Positions 17,390 to 26,734 are shown, counted from the stretch's first letter. The stretch: 64,000 bases of DNA from Neisseria mucosa (GCF_003044445.1 NZ_POWX01000005.1:1-64000); one strand, 5' to 3'. The notes: generated from the letters alone by a model not told the origin. Numbers and translations are program-made.

Positions 17390-18469
17390 ATGCGTACTTT
17401 GACTGTTCAAACTCCGTCTCATCAATATCCTATTTTTATCGGGTACGACCTTATCGGTCAGGCTGATAGTTTACTCAAGCCTTATTTGAATAAAACAGCC
17501 GCAATCATAACCAACGAGACTGTTGCGCCTTTATATCTGAAAAGTCTTCAAATGAGTTTGGACAGAATCGGTATCAGGCATTTCAGCATTATCTTGCCGG
17601 ATGGCGAAAAATATAAAAACTGGCAGACATTGAACCTTATTTTTGACGGATTGATGGAAAACAGGGCCGAACGGAAAACCACACTAATTGCATTGGGTGG
17701 CGGGGTAATCGGCGATATGGTCGGCTTTGCCGCTGCAACGTATCAACGAGGTGCGCCGTTTATCCAAATCCCGACAACTCTGTTGAGTCAAGTGGATTCA
17801 TCCGTAGGTGGGAAGACGGGCATCAACCATCCGCTTGGAAAAAATATGATTGGTGCGTTTTACCAACCGCAGGCGGTCTTGGCTGATTTGGAAACATTGA
17901 AGACCTTGCCGCGCCGAGAATTATCGGCAGGCATGGCGGAAGTTATTAAATATGGTGCACTTGGCGATGTTGATTTCTTTGAGTGGTTGGAACAAAACAT
18001 TGCGGATTTGATGGTACAAAACCAAGAGAAATTGACGCAGGCGGTATATCACTGCTGCAAAATGAAAGCCGACATTGTTGCCAAAGATGAAACCGAACAA
18101 GGTATCCGCGCGTGGCTTAATCTTGGTCATACTTTCGGACACGCTATCGAGGCGGAAATGGGTTACGGAGTATGGTTGCATGGTGAGGCAGTGGCAGCGG
18201 GTTGCGTGCTGGCAGGTAGATTATCCGAAGCATTGGGTAAAATTTCCGATGCGGACACACGTCGAATCGCTGTTTTAATGGAGGCTGCAGGATTGCCGTC
18301 ATTGCCGCCTAAATTCCCGTTTGAAAAATGGATCAGCCATATGAGTCATGATAAAAAGGTCAGTAGCGGCGTGATGCGCTTTATCGGGCTGAACCGTTTG
18401 GGGGAAGCCAATATTACTGAAGTTAGCGATATTGATATTTTAAAGCGGACTTTGCAGCCGTATTTGTAA
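17390..18469 (+). CDS. aroB: 3-dehydroquinate synthase
   Basis: Converts DAHP to 3-dehydroquinate, the second step of the shikimate pathway, using NAD and a metal. The protein shows DGEKYKNW, the NAD-binding GGGVIGDMVGFAAATYQRG, TTLLSQVDSSVGGKTGINH and the metal-site His in LNLGHTFGHAIE and HGEAV. The start at ATG 17390 is set by AAGGAG eleven bases upstream and gives 359 residues, the usual neisserial size. The open frame extends upstream to 17261 but that part has no homology. It lies downstream of aroK. Confidence 0.96.
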   Translation: MRTLTVQTPSHQYPIFIGYDLIGQADSLLKPYLNKTAAIITNETVAPLYLKSLQMSLDRIGIRHFSIILPDGEKYKNWQTLNLIFDGLMENRAERKTTLIALGGGVIGDMVGFAAATYQRGAPFIQIPTTLLSQVDSSVGGKTGINHPLGKNMIGAFYQPQAVLADLETLKTLPRRELSAGMAEVIKYGALGDVDFFEWLEQNIADLMVQNQEKLTQAVYHCCKMKADIVAKDETEQGIRAWLNLGHTFGHAIEAEMGYGVWLHGEAVAAGCVLAGRLSEALGKISDADTRRIAVLMEAAGLPSLPPKFPFEKWISHMSHDKKVSSGVMRFIGLNRLGEANITEVSDIDILKRTLQPYL

Positions 18470-18526
18470 TGCGCATTCCAGTAAATGTGCCGTGCATATT
18501 CATTGTCGCATGAGTCAAAAATAGAG

Positions 18527-18563
18527 AAAGGTCGTCTGAAAAGTTTTCAGACGACCTTTTTAT
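18527..18563. terminator. DUS hairpin terminator between convergent aroB and argC
   Basis: AAAGGTCGTCTGAAAA and TTTTCAGACGACCTTT form a tight hairpin with almost no loop and a T run on the plus strand. It is placed to serve both convergent genes. Confidence 0.85.
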
Positions 18564-18567
18564 ATGA

Positions 18568-19611
18568 TTAAGGTAGGAGTGGAGTTTGTATCAAACCGAG
18601 TTTTTCATCAAAGCCGAACATGATATTCATATTTTGAACAGCTTGTCCTGCCGCCCCTTTAACTAAGTTGTCGATGACGGACAGAGCGATCCATACATTG
18701 TCAGACGAAGATTTTTGGATGCTGACACGGCAAAGGTTTGCCCCGCGCACGCTGCGGGTTTCTGGTGTTGAACCGGCCGGCATGATGTCCACAAAAGGAC
18801 TGTCCCGATAAAATTCGCGTAAAACCGCTTCCGGATTGCATCCGTCCTCAAGATGCAGGTATAAAGTGGCGTGCATACCACGGATCATGGGTGTCAGATG
18901 AGGAACGAAGATGAAATGTTTGGCAATTTCTGGTTGCAATGTGGCGATGGTTTGCTGAATTTCGGGTTGGTGTCGGTGTCCCGCAATGCCGTAGGCTTTA
19001 AAATTATCCCCGGCTTCACAAAGCAGCGAGCCGATATTGGCTTTCCGACCTGCGCCGGATACGCCTGATTTACAGTCTGCAATCAGCGGCATATGCGGTT
19101 TCAGACGACCTTCTTTCAGCAAGGGCAGTAAAGGCAGTGAAACGCAGGTCGGATAACAGCCGGGGTTGGCAACGATTTGTGCAGACGCGATGGCATCTCG
19201 GTTTAATTCACTTAATCCGTACACCGCTTGAGGAACAATATCGGGGCTGACGTGCTTCATTTTGTACCAATGTTCCCATGTGGAAATATTCTGTATACGA
19301 AAGTCAGCGGATAAGTCGACGATGCGGATACCTTTTTCCAAAAGACGGGGAGCATCGTTCATGGCGATTCCATTTGGGGTGGCGAAAAAGACAATATCGC
19401 ATTTTTCCAAACCGGCGTGTTCGGGTGTTTGAAAGGTCAGATCGTAGATTCCCCTCAGACTGGGAAAGTAATCAGAAACTGCTTTACCTGACTCGCTGCG
19501 GCTGGTTACCGTTGTAATTTCAATATTCGGATGACTGCTGAGAAGCCGTAAAAGCTCTACGCCGGTGTAGCCTGTTGCACCGACGATGCCGACTTTGATT
19601 TTCGAATTCAT
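18568..19611 (-). CDS. argC: N-acetyl-gamma-glutamyl-phosphate reductase
   Basis: Reduces N-acetylglutamyl phosphate with NADPH in arginine synthesis. The N-terminal Rossmann motif GIVGATGYTGVELLRLL, the active-site Cys in NPGCYPT and the C-terminal MIRGMHATLYL place it in the type 1 ArgC family. ATG 19611 is chosen because TGGAG lies six bases upstream and the product is then 347 residues, as in meningococcus. The open frame from TTG 19623 reads through the Shine-Dalgarno itself. It stands alone, without other arg genes nearby. Confidence 0.95.
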   Translation of the reverse strand: MNSKIKVGIVGATGYTGVELLRLLSSHPNIEITTVTSRSESGKAVSDYFPSLRGIYDLTFQTPEHAGLEKCDIVFFATPNGIAMNDAPRLLEKGIRIVDLSADFRIQNISTWEHWYKMKHVSPDIVPQAVYGLSELNRDAIASAQIVANPGCYPTCVSLPLLPLLKEGRLKPHMPLIADCKSGVSGAGRKANIGSLLCEAGDNFKAYGIAGHRHQPEIQQTIATLQPEIAKHFIFVPHLTPMIRGMHATLYLHLEDGCNPEAVLREFYRDSPFVDIMPAGSTPETRSVRGANLCRVSIQKSSSDNVWIALSVIDNLVKGAAGQAVQNMNIMFGFDEKLGLIQTPLLP

Positions 19612-19757
19612 AGATTTCTCCAAGAGTAATTTTTAGATGTAGGCAGATTTGCCGGTATCGACTTCGTTCGAATACTGTGGCCCATTATAGAGGAACGGTG
19701 ATGTATAGTGGAAACAGCCACTATGAGTAATACGAAACGGTACTGACATATATAAAA

Positions 19758-19803
19758 TAAAAGTCGTCTGAAAACATGGAAAACAAGTTTTCAGACGACC
19801 TTA
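19758..19803. repeat. Inverted DUS pair upstream of argC
   Basis: AAAAGTCGTCTGAAAAC and GTTTTCAGACGACCTT face each other in the gap between the argC start and the 3' end of the L,D-transpeptidase gene. It could be the terminator of that gene on the minus strand only if the transcript began further right, so an uptake-signal role is as likely. Confidence 0.55.
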
Positions 19804-19895
19804 TAAAGGCAACTTACCTAACGGTTATTCCTGTTCATGCAGAATAAATGGTGAGCAACCTATTCTATTTTAAACAGTTATAGGGCAATCTCTAC

Positions 19896-20894
19896 TTAAA
19901 ACAGCAATGAAGTAGGATCTCCGTCTGCCGGCAGATCATATTTTGGATAGGAAGGTGTAGAAGCTGCCGGTGGAGGGGTGTATTCGGCAGCTTTGGGTTT
20001 TCTCGGTGAGTATTCCGAAGCTGCTTTCGGAGTCGGAGTATCTTCGGCATCTATTTCGATTTCAGAACCGGCGGGTAATACTTCATCTTTCACAGGGGCG
20101 GGTTTCGGCATGACTTTCGGTTTGCTGAAGGCACTGGAGCCGCTCATCCATGCCAAGGATTTCAGCGGGGTTTTCAATTTGACGCCTTTGGCACAGGTCA
20201 AACAGTTTGCCGCTCCGGTACGCGCCTTCAAAATTGCATCGATACGGGTGGCATTAATCGTTTTGCCGTGCGCCTTAGCCCAGGCGGCAATACTTTTTTT
20301 CAGTGCATCGGTATCGAGGTTCTTTTTATTGTAAGGATCGCGATATGCAGCCAGCCAAAGATTTTTATTGGCATCTTCGTTGAGGCTGGCAAGTTGGTAA
20401 ATAACGGAAGCAGGGGCGCCGGTTGCGATGGTTTTTGCAAATTCAAGCGCATCCGGAGACTTCATGCGCACACAACCGTGGCTGCGGACGCCCGGTACGC
20501 TGGCAGGCGCGTTCGTGCCGTGAATGCCCAAACTGAATTTCGGGTCGCCCAAACGGACAAAAACAGGACCCAGAGGATTATTGGGGCCGGGCGGTACGGA
20601 TTTGACGCCGTCTCCGCGTTCTTTTTGAATAGATTTCGGAATGTGCCAAGTAGGATTAAAAGCTTTGGCTCCGATTTTGTGTTCCCCAAGGTTGGTTTGG
20701 GTCATGGCTTTGCCGACAGCAACAGGATAAATTTTTGTTAGTTGTCCGTCGGTATAGAGGAACAGACGCTGTTGCGGAATGTTGATGACAACATGTTGAC
20801 CTTGTGAGACGGGCGAAACATCAGGAACGGGAGTGTTGGCAGTTGCGTAGGCGGTCAGAGCCGCGAGGCTTGTACTGAAGAGAATTTTTTTCAT
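19896..20894 (-). CDS. L,D-transpeptidase (YkuD family), periplasmic
   Basis: A secreted YkuD-fold enzyme that probably forms 3-3 peptidoglycan cross-links or anchors proteins to the wall. A signal peptide (KKILFSTSLAALTAYATA) is followed by a YkuD domain beginning VVINIPQQRLFLY. The catalytic block is HGTNAP, then SHGCVRM with the nucleophilic Cys near residue 140. The C-terminal third is Pro/Ala/Lys-rich and likely disordered, with KPKVMPKPAPV. At 332 residues it is like the ErfK/YbiS group. It is transcribed alone, divergent from rlmD. Confidence 0.9.
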   Translation of the reverse strand: MKKILFSTSLAALTAYATANTPVPDVSPVSQGQHVVINIPQQRLFLYTDGQLTKIYPVAVGKAMTQTNLGEHKIGAKAFNPTWHIPKSIQKERGDGVKSVPPGPNNPLGPVFVRLGDPKFSLGIHGTNAPASVPGVRSHGCVRMKSPDALEFAKTIATGAPASVIYQLASLNEDANKNLWLAAYRDPYNKKNLDTDALKKSIAAWAKAHGKTINATRIDAILKARTGAANCLTCAKGVKLKTPLKSLAWMSGSSAFSKPKVMPKPAPVKDEVLPAGSEIEIDAEDTPTPKAASEYSPRKPKAAEYTPPPAASTPSYPKYDLPADGDPTSLLF

Positions 20895-21019
20895 GTTTTA
20901 AAATTTAAAAACGAGGTGGAAATATTTCGGGCAATCATACCTGAATCTTTTGGGTTTTGTGCGAAAATACACGTTTTTGCAAACGAAATATGCCCTGTCG
21001 GGCAAAATGGATTTTCTTG

Positions 21020-22366
21020 ATGAAGATGCTAACAGATAACAGGCGATATGATGGTGAGGCAGATGTTTTTTCTTTGGATTATGAAGGAAGAGGTGTTGCG
21101 CGCGTTGATGGTAAGGCATTGTTTATTGAGGGAGCGATGCCAGGAGAACGGGTACGGTTTGAAATCATCCGTTCGAAAAAACAATTTGATGAAGCACGGG
21201 TAATTGACATCATCCGATATTCGGAAAATCGAGTTAAACCAAAGTGTAGGCATTTTGATACATGTGGCGGTTGCTCAATACAGCACATTGATCCGACAGC
21301 CCAGATTGCATTTAAGCAGCGCATTATGGAAGAACAGTTGGAACGCATCGGCAAAATTCGACCTGAGCAGATTCTCCCTGCTATATATGGAACGCCATGG
21401 CATTATCGGGATCGTGCCAGACTGAGTATTTCAAAGGATGCGGGTGGTCGTCTGAAAATCGGTTTTAAGGCAAAAAAGAGCCATGAAGTGATTGATGTCG
21501 ATTCATGCATGGTGTTGCCGGCTCATATTTCTGAGAAGTTGCCAAAAATAAAGCAAATGTTGCAAAGTTTGATAGATTTGGATTTGCTATTTATTGAGTT
21601 TTTCAATAGTGAAAAACTAACGGTTTTGAACATTTGTTCCAGAAAAAAACCGCCTAGTCAAAAATTGAGACAACTTGAAAAATGGTTTGATACGATACTA
21701 GGTTGTGAGAAAAAGCAGTGGCAGATTTGGCTGCAAGCCGGAAGACAGGAGGCTCAGCCATTTTATCCAAAAGATTGTCAGCCTTTGGGATATGCTTTGC
21801 CTGAGTTTGAGGTTGAAATGCCGTACAAACCCGGGGATTTTACCCAGATTAATGCAGGTTTAAATGGAGTGATGGTTGGCAGGGCTTTGAAACTTCTGGA
21901 CATTCAGAAAAACGAGCGTATTGCAGATTTGTTTTGCGGGCTTGGAAACTTCAGTATCCCTATGGCAAAAAGCGGGGCTGAAGTGGTTGGAATCGAAGGT
22001 GAGGGTTCGTTAGTTGAGCGGGCCCGAAATAATGCTTCGGCTAACGGTTGTTTCGATAGGGTATCCTTCTCTGAAGCGGATTTGTTTGAAACAGATGAGA
22101 CTGTGTTAGCGTCATGGGGTCAATTCGACAAGATGTTGCTTGATCCCCCGAGAAGTGGTGCCTATGCTGTTGTCAAATCACTACATGTTCCGTATTTGCC
22201 GGTAAAGATAGTATATGTTTCTTGCAATCCGGCAACCTTTGCCAGAGATACGGAAGTATTGGTAAATAAGGGTTATAGGCTGAAATTTGTAGGCGTAATG
22301 AATATGTTTGCACAGACTTCGCATGTCGAATCTATAGGTGTCTTCGATTTGGAAAATGGTATATAG
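21020..22366 (+). CDS. rlmD: 23S rRNA (uracil-1939-C5)-methyltransferase
   Basis: Methylates U1939 of 23S rRNA with S-adenosylmethionine. An N-terminal TRAM domain (DYEGRGVARVDGKALFIEGA) is followed by an iron-sulfur cluster set, Cys76-x5-Cys82-x2-Cys85 plus Cys near 163. The Rossmann methyltransferase domain shows ADLFCGLGNFSIPMA, DPPRSGA and the catalytic Cys402 in VSCNP. I start at ATG 21020. The open frame from GTG 20957 adds 21 residues without homology, and ATG 21026 is also possible. No strong Shine-Dalgarno is seen. Confidence 0.92.
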   Translation: MKMLTDNRRYDGEADVFSLDYEGRGVARVDGKALFIEGAMPGERVRFEIIRSKKQFDEARVIDIIRYSENRVKPKCRHFDTCGGCSIQHIDPTAQIAFKQRIMEEQLERIGKIRPEQILPAIYGTPWHYRDRARLSISKDAGGRLKIGFKAKKSHEVIDVDSCMVLPAHISEKLPKIKQMLQSLIDLDLLFIEFFNSEKLTVLNICSRKKPPSQKLRQLEKWFDTILGCEKKQWQIWLQAGRQEAQPFYPKDCQPLGYALPEFEVEMPYKPGDFTQINAGLNGVMVGRALKLLDIQKNERIADLFCGLGNFSIPMAKSGAEVVGIEGEGSLVERARNNASANGCFDRVSFSEADLFETDETVLASWGQFDKMLLDPPRSGAYAVVKSLHVPYLPVKIVYVSCNPATFARDTEVLVNKGYRLKFVGVMNMFAQTSHVESIGVFDLENGI

Positions 22367-22517
22367 GTATTTGCAAAATGGTTTTTTATGTAATTATCGG
22401 TTGAATCATGTTATCATAATTCACTCAGAAAATAAGATGATTCGGCAATTTTGATGGTTGCCGGATATGAATATAAAATATAGTTTGTTTGCTGCTCCAC
22501 AGTAACGGGAGGTGTTC

Positions 22518-23963
22518 TTGGATTATTCACTTTTAATCGTATTGTTGGCGCTTTTGTTGGTTGTATTGTTGTTTGTCCGTTTCAAGCAAAGCGGAACGAC
22601 ACATAAAAAAACAACTAAGGTTGCCAAATCATCAATACATCATAACAAACCAAATCAAAAAGATGAGGATGCTGTTACTCCGGATTGGATGGATCAGGTC
22701 AATCAGTCTGTTTCTGATACTGAACAACAGGATTGGGAATGGGGTGGTGGAGAGACCTCGGGTTCAACGGCATCAGTATCTGCTCAGGAAGTCGATCCTC
22801 TGACTGAATATCAGGTGTACAAACAGTTCGGTTATGAAAGCAAGGCTGCGGAGTCTTTGGCAGGGTATCTGAACGGGTTGGGCGATGGGGCTCCCGAAAA
22901 GCTGGTTCATGAATTAATCGGGTTGAGCCTCCGCGTAGGCAATGTCGACATGTTGGCTGATGCGTTGGAAAAACACGGATTGGTTTTGTCCGAGGAGAGT
23001 TTGGCTGAATACGTTAAGGTTGGTTTAATGACTGAGCCGACGCATTTGCGCCTGCGTGTTTTGGCTGAGGAGCGTTTGGGATGGAGCTTGCAGGAAATTG
23101 AGCGCAGAATTGGTGAACCTTCAGGAATCGAAGATTCTTCAGAATCGGATTCAACTTCTTCAGATGATGTTCAGCACACTTCTCCAACTTCTCAAGCTTC
23201 AAAACGTTCTTTAATTGTGTTAGGGAAAAAAGAATTTAATGACATCACACCCGAGGAAATGGGTGCAGTCATTGGATTTGTTAAGCCTGAGCATGGTGCA
23301 AAAATTTTGAAGGATAAGGTTGATTATAAAACGGCAGTACAACAATACAACCGTGCTATTCAAACCTCTCCAAAACCTGCCAGCTTAATTATTGATGCTT
23401 TGAAGTTGGACTACCAAAATGAAGAAATTGGTCAGTTCGCGCAACATTTATGGAAGCTTTATCACTCACTCGGACAATATGGCCGCCAAGTGAAAGAACG
23501 GATGCTCGGCTGGGGATATAGTCTAGGTTACCATGAGGTTTTTGATGATTTGGAAAAGGGACCAAATGAGAATCGCGTGAAAGAAATTGGTTTGGCCAGA
23601 GGTTATTTGCAGCCCACTTCTTTGCAAATGAAAGCGAAATACCGAGATTTGGTACAAAAAGACTCGTCCGTTATCAGCATGAATTCATCACCTGCTGATG
23701 AGGCTCTAAAAGAAGTCGAGTCCTTATTGATGTATGGTCAGTTGGATTTGGCTGTTGATACTTTGGAGCAGGCTGTACTGCAATATCCGCAAGAGTCTCA
23801 GTTATATATCATGTTGTTTGATCTTTACGAAAGAGTTGAAGACTGGGCACGTTTGGAACAGTTCTTACGTATCTTGCGTGAACGGGTTGTCAGTTTGCCG
23901 GAAGAGGTTATTTTGGCTATGAGCCGCTTGCTTCAACGCGTAAATCAATATTCAAAAAAATAA
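22518..23963 (+). CDS. FimV-like membrane-anchored TPR protein, first gene of a GTPase/roadblock operon
   Basis: I do not recognise a named homologue. It has one N-terminal membrane helix (LLIVLLALLLVVLLFV) and a charged, low-complexity cytoplasmic linker. A segment like the FimV element follows (DPLTEYQVYKQFGYESKAAESL), and the C-terminus has TPR-like helix pairs (LLMYGQLDLAVDTLEQAVLQYP, LYIMLFDLYERVEDWARL). Known FimV proteins organise polar type IV pilus and twitching machinery, so a scaffold role is inferred. TTG 22518 is the best start: GGGAGG lies five bases upstream, and a GTG at 22512 would overlap that site. It begins a tight five-gene operon. Confidence 0.65.
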   Translation: MDYSLLIVLLALLLVVLLFVRFKQSGTTHKKTTKVAKSSIHHNKPNQKDEDAVTPDWMDQVNQSVSDTEQQDWEWGGGETSGSTASVSAQEVDPLTEYQVYKQFGYESKAAESLAGYLNGLGDGAPEKLVHELIGLSLRVGNVDMLADALEKHGLVLSEESLAEYVKVGLMTEPTHLRLRVLAEERLGWSLQEIERRIGEPSGIEDSSESDSTSSDDVQHTSPTSQASKRSLIVLGKKEFNDITPEEMGAVIGFVKPEHGAKILKDKVDYKTAVQQYNRAIQTSPKPASLIIDALKLDYQNEEIGQFAQHLWKLYHSLGQYGRQVKERMLGWGYSLGYHEVFDDLEKGPNENRVKEIGLARGYLQPTSLQMKAKYRDLVQKDSSVISMNSSPADEALKEVESLLMYGQLDLAVDTLEQAVLQYPQESQLYIMLFDLYERVEDWARLEQFLRILRERVVSLPEEVILAMSRLLQRVNQYSKK

Positions 23964-23987
23964 AATAACATTTAGAGAGTACCATCT

Positions 23988-25082
23988 ATGGACAATCTGT
24001 TACCTAAAATTAAAACCATACGGGTTATGCTTCGGGATATGAATGAGCAGCAGGAAGCTGTATTCCGTATGGCTTTCAAAATGCACAATACGACGAATTA
24101 TCAAATCATCGGTACGGATTCTGTTGAAAAGCCGGATTTGGTTCTGGTAGATACAGATACGGCTGACGGCATTGAGACTTGGAAAACGTTGAAAATCGAA
24201 TATTCCGATATTCCAGTTGCGATGTTTTCCTCACAAGAACCTTCTGTGGAGACGCCATATCTCTCTAAGCCGGTCAAATTCGATACCTTGTTTCCTGTAT
24301 TGAGAAGTTTAGCTCAAGGAGGCAATGTTTTTAATCCTGCTGATAGTGAGACAGCAAAACAAAATCCCCAGGGTAATGGTGGTGCCGAAGGAGGGCGAAA
24401 AGCAACAATCAAACGGTTTAACCCGAATAAAGGATTGTTGGGAGCATTGAAATTCGCTAGTCAAGGCCATCAGGATATTGCTGTTTTACATGAAGGTAAG
24501 CCGGTATTGATAGTTTTCCCAAGTATTCAGCGTGTTTTGTTGACTGTTAATGCACATGATTTGGAGAGCCTTTGCAAAGACGACAATCTTTCTGTGGTAT
24601 GCAAAGTAGTGCCTGACAATCCTCAATGGAAGGAAAAAGCCAAAGTTACCATTATGTCTTGTCTGTGGCAGATGGCGATTTGGACCGCACAAGGTCGTCT
24701 GATTTATCCGATGACGCCTCAAACTATTTTTACATTGAAACGTTGGCCCAATCTGACCAGGCTGGCTCCTGTGCCTGAATCTATGAGGCTGTCCGCCTTT
24801 CTGACTAAAACATCGGTTAATCTGAATATTCTCTATAAGGTTATGCCGTTGGAGATGCCCGATATATTGAATTATCTTGCAGCTACCTCTGTAACCGGTT
24901 TCTTGGCAACGGACACTGAATACGCACACAATCAGACCAATGTTTCCGAACAAGTTGATGTAAATAGCAATGTGCCTGATAGTCAGATGGTAAAAGATGC
25001 CGAGAAAATTGCAGGGCCGTCGCAAGAACAACCACGCGGACTGCTGCAACGATTGATGCGTAAGTTATTGGGAAAACGATAA
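23988..25082 (+). CDS. Pseudo-receiver domain protein of the GTPase/roadblock operon
   Basis: A 364-residue protein of unknown function. The first 110 residues read as a degenerate response-regulator receiver: the Asp strand DLVLVDTDT, the later beta strand IPVAMFSS, and the conserved Lys-Pro in YLSKPVKFDTLFPVL, but no DD pair near the N-terminus is obvious. A linker (residues about 112-145) leads to a globular C-terminal domain (LGALKFASQGHQDIAVLHEGKPVLIVFP, then LKRWPNLTRLAPVPESMRLSAFL) that I cannot place. The tail is a basic helix (RGLLQRLMRKLLGKR) suited to membrane or nucleic-acid contact. It is the second gene of the operon, 24 bases after the FimV-like gene. Confidence 0.6.
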   Translation: MDNLLPKIKTIRVMLRDMNEQQEAVFRMAFKMHNTTNYQIIGTDSVEKPDLVLVDTDTADGIETWKTLKIEYSDIPVAMFSSQEPSVETPYLSKPVKFDTLFPVLRSLAQGGNVFNPADSETAKQNPQGNGGAEGGRKATIKRFNPNKGLLGALKFASQGHQDIAVLHEGKPVLIVFPSIQRVLLTVNAHDLESLCKDDNLSVVCKVVPDNPQWKEKAKVTIMSCLWQMAIWTAQGRLIYPMTPQTIFTLKRWPNLTRLAPVPESMRLSAFLTKTSVNLNILYKVMPLEMPDILNYLAATSVTGFLATDTEYAHNQTNVSEQVDVNSNVPDSQMVKDAEKIAGPSQEQPRGLLQRLMRKLLGKR

Positions 25083-25094
25083 GAAGGACATGTA

Positions 25095-25631
25095 ATGAAG
25101 GAAAATAAGATTATCTTTACCGGTCCGGTCGGAGTGGGTAAAACAACAGCTATTTCAGCTTTGTCGGATGAACCTCCTGTACAAACGGACGCATCAGCTT
25201 CCGATATGACGTTGGTGCGAAAAGGTTATACTACTGTAGCAATGGATTATGGAGTTATTCATTTGGATGAAGAGGTGAAAGTCCACCTTTATGGTACACC
25301 AGGGCAGGAACGCTTTAATTTTATGTGGGAAATTTTAAGTCAAGGTAGTATGGGTTTGGTTCTGCTTTTGGATAATACCCGTACTAACCCACTAAAAGAC
25401 CTGCAATTTTTCTTAGAGGCTTTTCGTGAATTATTGAAAAAAGCCCCGCTAGTTGTCGGTGTTACTAAGATGGATATTCGATCACTGCCAAGCGTTGACG
25501 TTTATCAGAAATACTTGGCTCAAAATAATTTTAATGTGCCGGTATTTGAGATTGATGCTCGAAGAGAAGATGATGTAAAACAATTGGTAAGTGCAATGTT
25601 GTTCTCAATCGACCCGGGTTTAGAGGTATAA
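25095..25631 (+). CDS. Small Ras-like GTPase (COG2229/CvnD/MglA-like)
   Basis: A 178-residue cytoplasmic GTPase. G1 is GPVGVGKTT, G2 includes TTVAMDYG, G3 is YGTPGQERFNFMWEIL (Gly-Thr-Pro-Gly in place of the Asp of DxxG), and G4 is TKMD. This pattern is that of the bacterial GTPases in Streptomyces conservons (CvnD) and is related to MglA. Such GTPases pair with Roadblock/LC7 proteins, and one is encoded two genes downstream. It starts at ATG 25095 with AAGAAGGA upstream, 12 bases after the pseudo-receiver gene. A molecular switch for polarity or motility is an inference. Confidence 0.85.
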   Translation: MKENKIIFTGPVGVGKTTAISALSDEPPVQTDASASDMTLVRKGYTTVAMDYGVIHLDEEVKVHLYGTPGQERFNFMWEILSQGSMGLVLLLDNTRTNPLKDLQFFLEAFRELLKKAPLVVGVTKMDIRSLPSVDVYQKYLAQNNFNVPVFEIDARREDDVKQLVSAMLFSIDPGLEV

Positions 25632-25636
25632 AATAA

Positions 25637-26278
25637 ATGGAATCGACTCTTTCTTTACAATCAAATTTATATCCTAAAGTTACACCGGCAGGGGCATATT
25701 ATGCGGTGACGAGTGATACTCCCAGTGCCAGCCGCACTTTGTTATATAGCTTGCTGAAGGCAAGTCCGACAGAGGTTATCAGCAGTGAGAAAATTTTGGC
25801 ATGGGCAGATACCAGTGATATTGATACCGCTTTGAATTTACTGTACCGCCTGCAACGCCTTGAGTTTCTGTATGGTGATGAAAATGTCAGTAATGAGGAT
25901 ATACATCTTACTGACGAGCAATTGCCTTCTGTATTGGAGCAACTTTCAAGCTCAGGTAAGGCATTATTGGCAGATGAGAACGGATTGTATTTTGCAAATG
26001 CGAATTTCCATCACGAGGCTGCCGAAGAGTTGGGGCTTTTGGCCAGTGAAGTAACGAAGATGGACAGTAGCCATCGCCTATTAATCCGTAATAATCTGCA
26101 TATTAATAATAATGCATGGGGTATTTGCGATCCTTCAGGACAAAGTGAGTTGACTTTCTTCCCTTTATATATCGGTAATACCAAGTTGATTTTGGTTATC
26201 GGCGGTATGCCTGATTTGAACAAGGAGGCATTTGTAACCTTGGTCAAAGTTTTATACCACCGCTATGGAAGCCGTTAA
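25637..26278 (+). CDS. Winged-helix plus roadblock-like protein of the GTPase operon
   Basis: A 213-residue unknown. Residues about 30-80 look like a winged helix (RTLLYSLLKASPTEVISSEK, then ALNLLYRLQRLEFLYG), comparable in position to the DUF742/CvnC component of conservons. Residues about 105-213 resemble a Roadblock/LC7 fold: GKALLADENGLYFANANF, then EAAEELGLLASEV, a Trp-Gly strand, and KLILVIGGMPDLNKEAFVTLVKVLY. It follows the GTPase gene by 5 bases. Both domain calls are by eye and should be treated as tentative. Confidence 0.55.
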   Translation: MESTLSLQSNLYPKVTPAGAYYAVTSDTPSASRTLLYSLLKASPTEVISSEKILAWADTSDIDTALNLLYRLQRLEFLYGDENVSNEDIHLTDEQLPSVLEQLSSSGKALLADENGLYFANANFHHEAAEELGLLASEVTKMDSSHRLLIRNNLHINNNAWGICDPSGQSELTFFPLYIGNTKLILVIGGMPDLNKEAFVTLVKVLYHRYGSR

Positions 26279-26317
26279 CACACTATATACCGATTATTAT
26301 TTTAGAATGGAATATGT

Positions 26318-26677
26318 ATGCAACAATTATTGATTTCTGTATTAAGCGATTTGAATAATACCTCTCCTGATATTACTGCTTCAGCCGTTATTTCTACTGA
26401 CGGTTTGCCTATTGCAACCATGTTGCCGTCGCATTTAAATGCAGACCGTGTTGGTGCGATGTCAGCAACATTGTTGGCATTGGGTAACCGCTCCGTCCAT
26501 GAGTTGGCTTGCGGTGAGCTTGATCAGGTTATGGTGAAAGGGAAGACTGGTTATATTTTGCTGAGTCAGGCAGGAGAAAACGCGGTTTTGGCTTTGATGG
26601 CAAGAGAAAGCGGTAAGCTGGGCTTGATTTTGTTGGATGCCAAGCGTGCTGCGAAGCATATTGCTGAAATTCTATAA
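26318..26677 (+). CDS. Roadblock/LC7 domain protein
   Basis: A 119-residue single-domain Roadblock/LC7 protein, like MglB or CvnB, which in other bacteria act as GTPase-activating or adaptor partners of small Ras-like GTPases. The typical pattern is clear: DITASAVISTDGLPIATMLP, then ADRVGAMSATLLALGNRSV, GYILLSQAGENAVLALMA and a closing helix RAAKHIAEIL. It is the last gene of the operon, 40 bases after the winged-helix gene. Its likely partner is the GTPase at 25095. Confidence 0.88.
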   Translation: MQQLLISVLSDLNNTSPDITASAVISTDGLPIATMLPSHLNADRVGAMSATLLALGNRSVHELACGELDQVMVKGKTGYILLSQAGENAVLALMARESGKLGLILLDAKRAAKHIAEIL

Positions 26678-26734
26678 ATTCCGGTATTTATCCGTATTTT
26701 AGGAACTTACACCATTGTATTTTTTAAAATAGTG

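Noticed and set aside
19702..19724. TATAGTGG...CCACTAT resembling Correia ends
   Set aside because: Only a few bases remain with no Correia core; could be chance or a distant relic.
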